Source of the DNA: Rhodocollybia butyracea | Lineage: Eukaryota; Basidiomycota; Agaricomycetes; Agaricales; Omphalotaceae | DNA: 64,000 nucleotides | NCBI GenBank assembly: GCA_015501585.1 | Contig: JADNRY010000018.1 | Coordinates: forward strand, 424,508-488,507 | Reading direction: 5' to 3' | Shown here: in pieces, positions 58,233-64,000 of the stretch | How the letters are laid out: the number at the start of each line of letters is the position of its first letter | Numbering within the stretch: position 1 is the first letter of the stretch | Translations under genes and position numbers: made by a program | Notes under the pieces: model-generated | The model's database searches: none | The model's input: the letters and a program-made list of their open reading frames with translations, nothing else | Told to the model about the DNA's origin: nothing

Positions 58233-60884
58233 ATGTCTCGTTCTCTAGTGCTCTTACTAGGACGCCACTCTCTACAGTCCCTTGTTCCAGCTACCCTTAT
58301 ATCTCAAGTTGAATCACTACTCGACAACCATCGGATACAGAATGCAGTGGATCTGGCTGACCAGGAACGGAGAAGACAGTTGTACGGTGGTGTTCGCGTT
58401 GACGAGGCCGAGGTGTGTATATGTTGCTAGATTCAGACGTTTTCACTGAAAGAGATACAGGTGGAACAGCTGCACTACATTTACCAACGAATAGGTTTCC
58501 AGTGCTTCCAAGAAACCCTCTTTGAAGATGCGGGGAAACACCTATTCGATGGAGAGCTCGATGCGCGCATTCTAGTCAGCTATTTCCCAAGTTTGCGTGG
58601 AACACTCGGCAGAGCCAAGGACTATGTGAACATGTTTACTGGCGTGGCAGAACATGTGCCCTCCGAGCCCTCCGTAGAAGAAATCAGTAAGTGTCGATTG
58701 TATACCACAGCTCCCATCCGACGACTTGATTCTTGATCATCTTTTCCCTCATGCAAACTAATCAGTTGCCGCCAACCTAGTTAGGAACTATTCTCCACAT
58801 CTTGCCCCAAATACCAGGGAGGCGCCATCAACAGCTGAGCTTCGCAAAATTCTTCATATTGCTGCGGAGGACATGCTTGAAGCGTTCTTACGAAAGTGTA
58901 GAACTCGACGGGTATTGGACAATCAGAGCGATGAATCGACGCTGACTTTGAGTGACGAGTACGCCGTCGTTGACACAGTTCTTGTCAAGCTTTTTGCAAA
59001 AAGTGAAAAGACCAAGGACCTCTACGCTCTGCTGCATGAGACACATCACGTAGTTTTGTCCGAAGTCGAGTCCGTGCTGGTAGAGACAGGGCAATACAAT
59101 GCACTTTCTGTCCTATACCAGCACTCAGGAGAGGATGAAAAGCTGTTGGAGGTTTGGGCAAAGTACGATGTCCTTTTGATTCAGCCAGCCATTTGTGAAA
59201 CTTATCTTTCGCAGAATTATAGATCAAGAATGGACAGATGAGGACATCCCAGATCCTATCGGAAACATGGTTACGCATATCACAAAGCTGATCCAAAGCA
59301 AGCCACCCGCACATTCCGAGATTACGCGAAAGTGGGCCCTCTGGCTTATGCAGGAGAAACGGGATCCCGAGAGCGGACTCAAGGTATGTGTATCATCGTC
59401 CTTCCTGTCCGTTGATATCAATTTTCGTAGCTCCTGGTATCTTCCCGCTCTCCCTCAACTACCCGCGCGAGTGGGAAACGCCGCCACCCCCAGAACAATA
59501 AAAGCGTTTCGAACCTCGAAGAGTTGGATGCGGGCAAGCAAGACCAAGAACTTCTCGTTCGTATAAGAGAAGTCAACCCAGGAATTGTAGTGCAGTATCT
59601 TGAGTATCTAATTCTACAGCTAGGAATCAAGGTTTGATTTTTCTTTGATCTCGCTCGGGATTTTACCCATCTTTTCACCTTAGACCCGAGAAATACACGT
59701 GGAGTACGCGATGAGTTGCATTAACGGAGTTTTGGATTATCTGAAGAACACCGAGGTAGAAAGGCTCTGGAGGGCGAAAGGTATGATCTTTGAGCTTGGA
59801 TTATAACTAGGCCTTATACAGAGTCTCGTTATAGCAGCATCATATTTCTCCTCGTCTTCCGCAAATACTTCCCCGTCATCACTTTCCTCCACCACTCCGC
59901 TTCCATTCGTCTCCTATTTTGCCTCTACAACTCCCGATTCCCCTTCAAAACGTGCTCGGATTAAAACCCTACTATTTTTACAAACCTCGGGGCTATACGA
60001 CGCTTCTATCATTAAAGAGAAAATCCTTGGTGTGCTGGCGACTACCTCAGAAGGGGCGGGTAGCAGTAGCGGTTCAAAAGCCAAACACAAACCTCTAATA
60101 CTCGGCCTCGAACTTGCCATCCTCGAATCCAAACTCGGCAATCATCATGCGGTACTTGAATGCCTCGTGCGCGATGTCGGTGACAGTGCTTCTGCGGAGG
60201 CTTATTGCACTAGTGGTATCGATAGAGAAGTCATCCCTGCGCGAATACGTCGTACTATCACGGAGAGCACAGAGGGCTTGAATGATTGGAAAGACACTGT
60301 GATTGCGGTGGGGAAGACGGGGACTGAACAGGCAGGGTTAACGAATGATGGGTTGTTGAAGATGCTGTTGGAGGTTCTTATGGTTGTCAGCGATGCGGAT
60401 AAGGAGGCAAGTAGTGGTAGTCGAAGCGAACTACAGCCCCATCAGATTCAAGTCTCTCGACTTCTTGATTCTCAAGGCGTTCATCTGGACGTTTGCGACG
60501 TAAGCTGTTCTCCTTCCTTTCAACGGTATTTTTTTGATCGCTCCACATTCACAGGTCATACAAACTATTCCTTCTTCATGGCCTTTGAATCTGCTCTCCT
60601 CTTTCGTTGCACGGTCTTGTAGACGTACATTGCATACCACACACGAAGGACAGATTGTCAAAATGTTGACGTTGGCGGAAAACTGGGACGTGAAAGAAAG
60701 AACATGGGCGGTTCTGAGAGAGGAAGGCTTTGTTGTTGAGGAAAGCGTAGAGGGCGAAGGCGGGAATGACAGCGAGAGTAAAGGCAGAGACGCGGTCGAT
60801 GTCGTTTTGAACGAGAAGAGTGCATTATTATCATCCTCGGATCCCCCATCGGTGGATGTACTTCCAGATTCTGAGGGTGTGTGA
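58233..60884 (+). CDS. CORVET subunit Vps3/TGFBRAP1-like, N-terminal CNH domain missing
   Basis: Vps3 tethers endosomes as a Rab5 effector in CORVET. Reading starts SLQSLVPATLISQVESLLDN, which corresponds to the part of TGFBRAP1 just after its N-terminal CNH propeller. It continues RIGFQCFQETLFEDAGKHLF and DGELDARILVSYFPSLRGTL, then EYAVVDTVLVKLFAKSEKTK and YNALSVLYQHSGEDEKLLEV. WALWLMQEKRDPESGLKLLV and VVQYLEYLILQLGIKTREIH (about 59585-59705) follow. The C-terminal Vps39_2-like end has KRARIKTLLFLQTSGLYDAS and FVARSCRRTLHTTHEGQIVK, stop at 60884. Only about 90-120 bp separate this start from the RMI1 stop, so about 300 expected residues have no room. VPS39 is the main alternative but fits less well. 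Confidence 0.75.
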
Positions 60885-61111
60885 GGATTTGTTATCTTGC
60901 TATCTATGCTATGTATTCCGTTGGTATATTACAGTATTTACTTTGCAGTAATTTTCTATTGTTAGAATACGGGCGCTTATCAGAATAAGTGCTTTCTTTC
61001 CTTCCCTCCAAGTTCCACGCTGTGCGAAGCAATTCCAAGTCTCCAAGTACGCTCTTAACGAAGCTGTTTTCTACCGTCGCCTACCAATCGCATGAATTAC
61101 CAGATCTACTT

Positions 61112-62331
61112 ATGAATCTAGCTAGTTCAGCGAGACAGTCAGTACGTCGTGTTAGCTCTTTCACACGTACCATTCCAGCAAGCTTCCTGCGCGGAGGCAC
61201 GTCGAAGGGCATATTCCTCCACCAATCTCATCTACCTCAAGACAAATCCAAATGGGATGAAATATTCCTCGGACTAATGGGATCTCCCGACCCAGAATAC
61301 GGCCGACAACTCAATGGTATGGGTGGGGGCATATCCAGTTTGTCTAAGATCTGCGTCGTTCAGCCTGCCTCACCAGAGCAGCAAAAATCACTGGGTGTAG
61401 ACGTAGAGTACACGTTTGTTCAAGTGGGAATCCGGGACACAGTGATAGATTATTCAGGCAATTGCGGAAACCTATCGAGTATGATTGGAGTGTTCGCATT
61501 GGACGAGGGGATGGTAAATGCGGACGCTGTCAATGGGCAGGTTACCATACGGTCGTTCAACACAAATACCCAGAAGGTTAGTCTCCTGTAAGCAGATGGG
61601 GTCCAAAGATAATCTTGCATTCTAATTGGATAGGTGGTCAATACTACGTTTCCTGTTGAAGAATCTGGTTTAGCTGACCTTTCCCTTCCTGAAACGCGCA
61701 TCGCTGGTGTTACTGGTGAAGCATCTCAGATTCGGCTTGACTTTCACAAGCCAGGAGGTGCACGAACAGGAAAGCTCATGCCTTCGGATGCACCCATAAT
61801 ACGACTAGAAATCAAAGAAGGTACCTTCCAGGCCTCTCTCATTGACGCGACCAACCCACCGTTTTTGTCGATCGCCGGGAAGTTGTCGTCGCGTCTGGTA
61901 CTGAGGATTCTAGCTCGGCCGAACAGCTCCGTTTATTGGAATCTCTCCGCCGTGAAGGTGCCATACAAATGGGTCTCGATCCCAATACCCAGGCGCAGCC
62001 GAAAATTGCGATGCTTCAACCACCGAGTTCGAGCAATAGCGAAGCACACGTCGAAATTATTGCTTTGTCAATGGGTGTACCACACAAAGCTGTTCCAATG
62101 ACGGTTGGTCTGTGCCTTGGTGTTGCAGCGAGTGTCAAGGGCACGCTTCCATATACAATGATCCAGAGTGCAGTGGCAGAATCAGAATCAGGCAAGCCAA
62201 ACTTGATTAAAATCAGGCATCCTGGCGGTGTGGTTGAAGTTGGTGCGATATTTGACGCAGAAGGAGAGGTGGAGAGTGCCAGTGTTATTCGGACTGGGCG
62301 AAGGCTAATGAAAGGACATGTTTGGTATTGA
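61112..62331 (+). CDS. PrpF/DUF453 family isomerase-like protein, one frame break
   Basis: Relatives include the bacterial methylaconitate isomerase PrpF, built from two diaminopimelate-epimerase-like halves. The ATG at 61112 gives a basic, Ser-rich presequence-like start, MNLASSARQSVRRVSSFTRT, then IPASFLRGGTSKGIFLHQSH. Conserved segments are LMGSPDPEYGRQLNGMGGGI, IDYSGNCGNLSSMIGVFALD (catalytic Cys region), LDFHKPGGARTGKLMPSD and IIALSMGVPHKAVPMTVGLC. The end at 62331 is RTGRRLMKGHVWY. One intron lies at about 61576-61634. The frame breaks at CCC 61855-61857; one extra C gives the family-typical ATNPTVFVDRREVVVASG. Likely mitochondrial (inference); the substrate is unknown. Confidence 0.85.
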
Positions 62332-63387
62332 TGTTGAAAAAAGACATAGCGATACCCCCTTTATCATTGAAGAAAACACACAAACACCGACTAGGATTCC
62401 TGTCGATTGAACGCCTGCGATATGGCGAGAAAGGCTGACCATGTATCCCCAAAATGAGACTGTGGACTCTGTATGTCGGATGGTCAAATGCCATGCGTTA
62501 CTGGTATGTTCAAATGCCACTCTCTTATCTAAGATCGTGGACATATTTGACCTCGAAGATCTCATTGGAACTGTCACGGTCTTCAGGCAACACAGATGAA
62601 GCGTGCGCGTGAATTCCAATTGATGAACCACTACAAGTACATGTACAGTCTACAAGGGATACAGATATATAGATCGATATACTCTGTGGGGGCTGGATGC
62701 TGAACGATTAGGACAAGTATTTGGCAATAAACTACTCTGCCAAAGACATGTCTAGGCATGCTGATTGTGCTCTTGACACCCACCACCACATTATTCAGTC
62801 TGAGATACTGAAAATGTAAATTAACAAGTCAATTGATACATGAGCACGGACGGCTTACAGCCAGTGTGTTCAAGGGACACCGAATTCATGACAGTCTGCT
62901 GTGGAGAAACAGCACGGCATTCCTCTATCCCATCAACCGCGTATCCGTATTTTTTCCAGGTGGAGGATAATGTCTCCGCCGTTTGGATTTAAAAAATCGA
63001 TGGGCTTGGTTATTGGCATCGTTGTTGGTACCGAGGACTGCTGTTCCTTTAAAAACACAAACGATGAATTGGGCGGCCTTCCACGCCGGGGCGCAGGCAG
63101 TGACTTGTCTCGATTGCTTTATGTGATTCATTATTACAGCAAAGAGAGTACAAGGGGAAGAACGCGTTAACACACCGAGATTTGTGCATTCGCTGGCGTG
63201 CAGAAAGTGCTGGTTTTTTCTTGGAACGGCCCTTGAGATTGTTATTTAGATTGTTATGATATAAGTGGACTCATTAACTCACCGGAACGTACTGGAGAAA
63301 TTCAGTCATGTTCGTTGGATGATAAGGTTTGGGCGCCAGTCCGGCGTGCGGAAGCTACCGAGCGCTTACTCTCTAACCAAACTCATT
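62332..63387. other. Spacer before VMA9, nothing recognised
   Basis: No coding or RNA gene signal was seen. The last few hundred bases should contain the VMA9 promoter. Confidence 0.5.
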
Positions 63388-63715
63388 ATGGCTTCCATTC
63401 TTCCTGTATTCTTCGTGCTCGTCGTGGTCACAGGCCTCATGGTCTGTGCAGCGCTATTCACTCCTAAAGGCTCACAACAAGTGTACGACAGTTTTTTCCA
63501 TGCCGCTCAAGGAATCAGCACCTAATTTTATCTGAACAGTCTTATACGAACGTCCCTCATGCTTGCTCTTGCAGCTTGCTATTTGATGTGGATGGTCACT
63601 TACCTGGCGCAGCTACATCCGCTTATTTGTAAGCCCTCTGGAACTGTTAGTCCAAGGTGCCCACTGACATAGGTTCCTCTCAGCTCCGGTAAAGTCCTTG
63701 CAAGCAGAATCGTAG
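63388..63715 (+). CDS. VMA9: V-type proton ATPase subunit e (Vma9)
   Basis: A small two-helix subunit of the membrane V0 sector of the vacuolar ATPase. Three exons: MASILPVFFVLVVVTGLMVC and AALFTPKGSQQV, then an intron with donor GTACGA. The second exon is LIRTSLMLALAACYLMWMVT and YLAQLHPLI, the family-defining second helix. After an intron (about 63630-63682) a short end SPVKSLQAES follows, where relatives usually have SPRRSDLR. The length of about 74 residues is normal. Confidence 0.9.
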
Positions 63716-64000
63716 ATTGGCAGTTTAGAAGGACTTTGGCTCATTGTATATACCATTACTCGGTTCGTCTTGTAGTTCTGTACCACTCTTAAACTCCTGA
63801 CGACAAACTGACAACTCTTGTCTCAGTTGTAATTCTACGTATATCTTAATTCACGTTCTTGCATTATTTGTGGACCGGTATGCGAGCACAGCGCAGCATC
63901 TTCTTGAAATGGACTTTTCATCTCTTACCGTCAGATCATGCAACATTCTGTTTCTTAAACCGCCATGTTTAACTTCTTTGAGTCCCTTCGTCTTCATCCG

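Noticed and set aside
58233..60884. First read as VPS39/Vam6
   Set aside because: The segments around DTVLVKLFAKSEKTK, WALWLMQEKRDPESG and YLEYLILQLGI fit TGFBRAP1/VPS3 better than VPS39.

Overview
This window is nuclear DNA from a filamentous fungus, most likely an Agaricomycete (mushroom-forming basidiomycete). Genes are cut by many introns of about 45-60 nt with GTRNGT donors. The gene set fits a plant-litter or wood saprotroph: a GH5 cellulase with a fungal CBM1, an OPT transporter, a Crinkler-type P-loop gene and a caspase-fold gene. No phage, plasmid, CRISPR, rRNA or convincing tRNA sequence was seen. All CDS coordinates below are genomic spans that include introns. They were inferred by reading exon joins by eye, so exon edges are approximate.

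Layout. 1-4.5 kb: MED19 (partial) and an MFS transporter, both on the minus strand. 4.5-9.3 kb: gene-poor, with one decayed Ser/Thr-rich single-pass membrane gene. 9.3-14.3 kb: an ARA1-like glycosyltransferase and an OPT transporter. 14.5-19.7 kb: SLD5 (GINS), a SARAF-like gene and the GH5-CBM1 cellulase. 19.7-24.1 kb: a possible small membrane gene, an unrecognised Ser/Pro-rich nuclear-type protein, a mitochondrial-type glutaredoxin and BUD13. 24.1-32.7 kb: an accessory island with a relic of the ammonium transporter, a Crinkler-like gene, a caspase-like gene and a relic of BUD13. 32.7-34.3 kb: the intact ammonium transporter. 35.8-42.2 kb: an F-box gene, PAM18, PCC1, an EBP1-type M24 protein and a PEX39-like small peroxin candidate. 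42.2-45.1 kb: no recognisable gene. 45.1-64 kb: a dense housekeeping block with a methyltransferase, an NDUFB8-like complex I subunit, RAD2/XPG, EFM4, SGD1/NOM1, RMI1, a VPS3/TGFBRAP1 homologue lacking its N-terminal domain, a PrpF-like isomerase and VMA9.

Three things stand out. First, the order BUD13 - AMT relic - island genes - BUD13 relic - AMT, all on one strand, is what a tandem duplication of a BUD13-AMT segment leaves after both inner copies decay; a Crinkler-like and a caspase-like gene occupy the scar. Second, at least six reading-frame breaks in conserved genes are each mended by one extra base in a short C or G run, which suggests systematic homopolymer under-calling rather than many true pseudogenes. 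Third, gene packing is tight in the housekeeping block: head-to-head pairs share promoters of 63-155 bp, and two convergent genes have stop codons only 7 bases apart.
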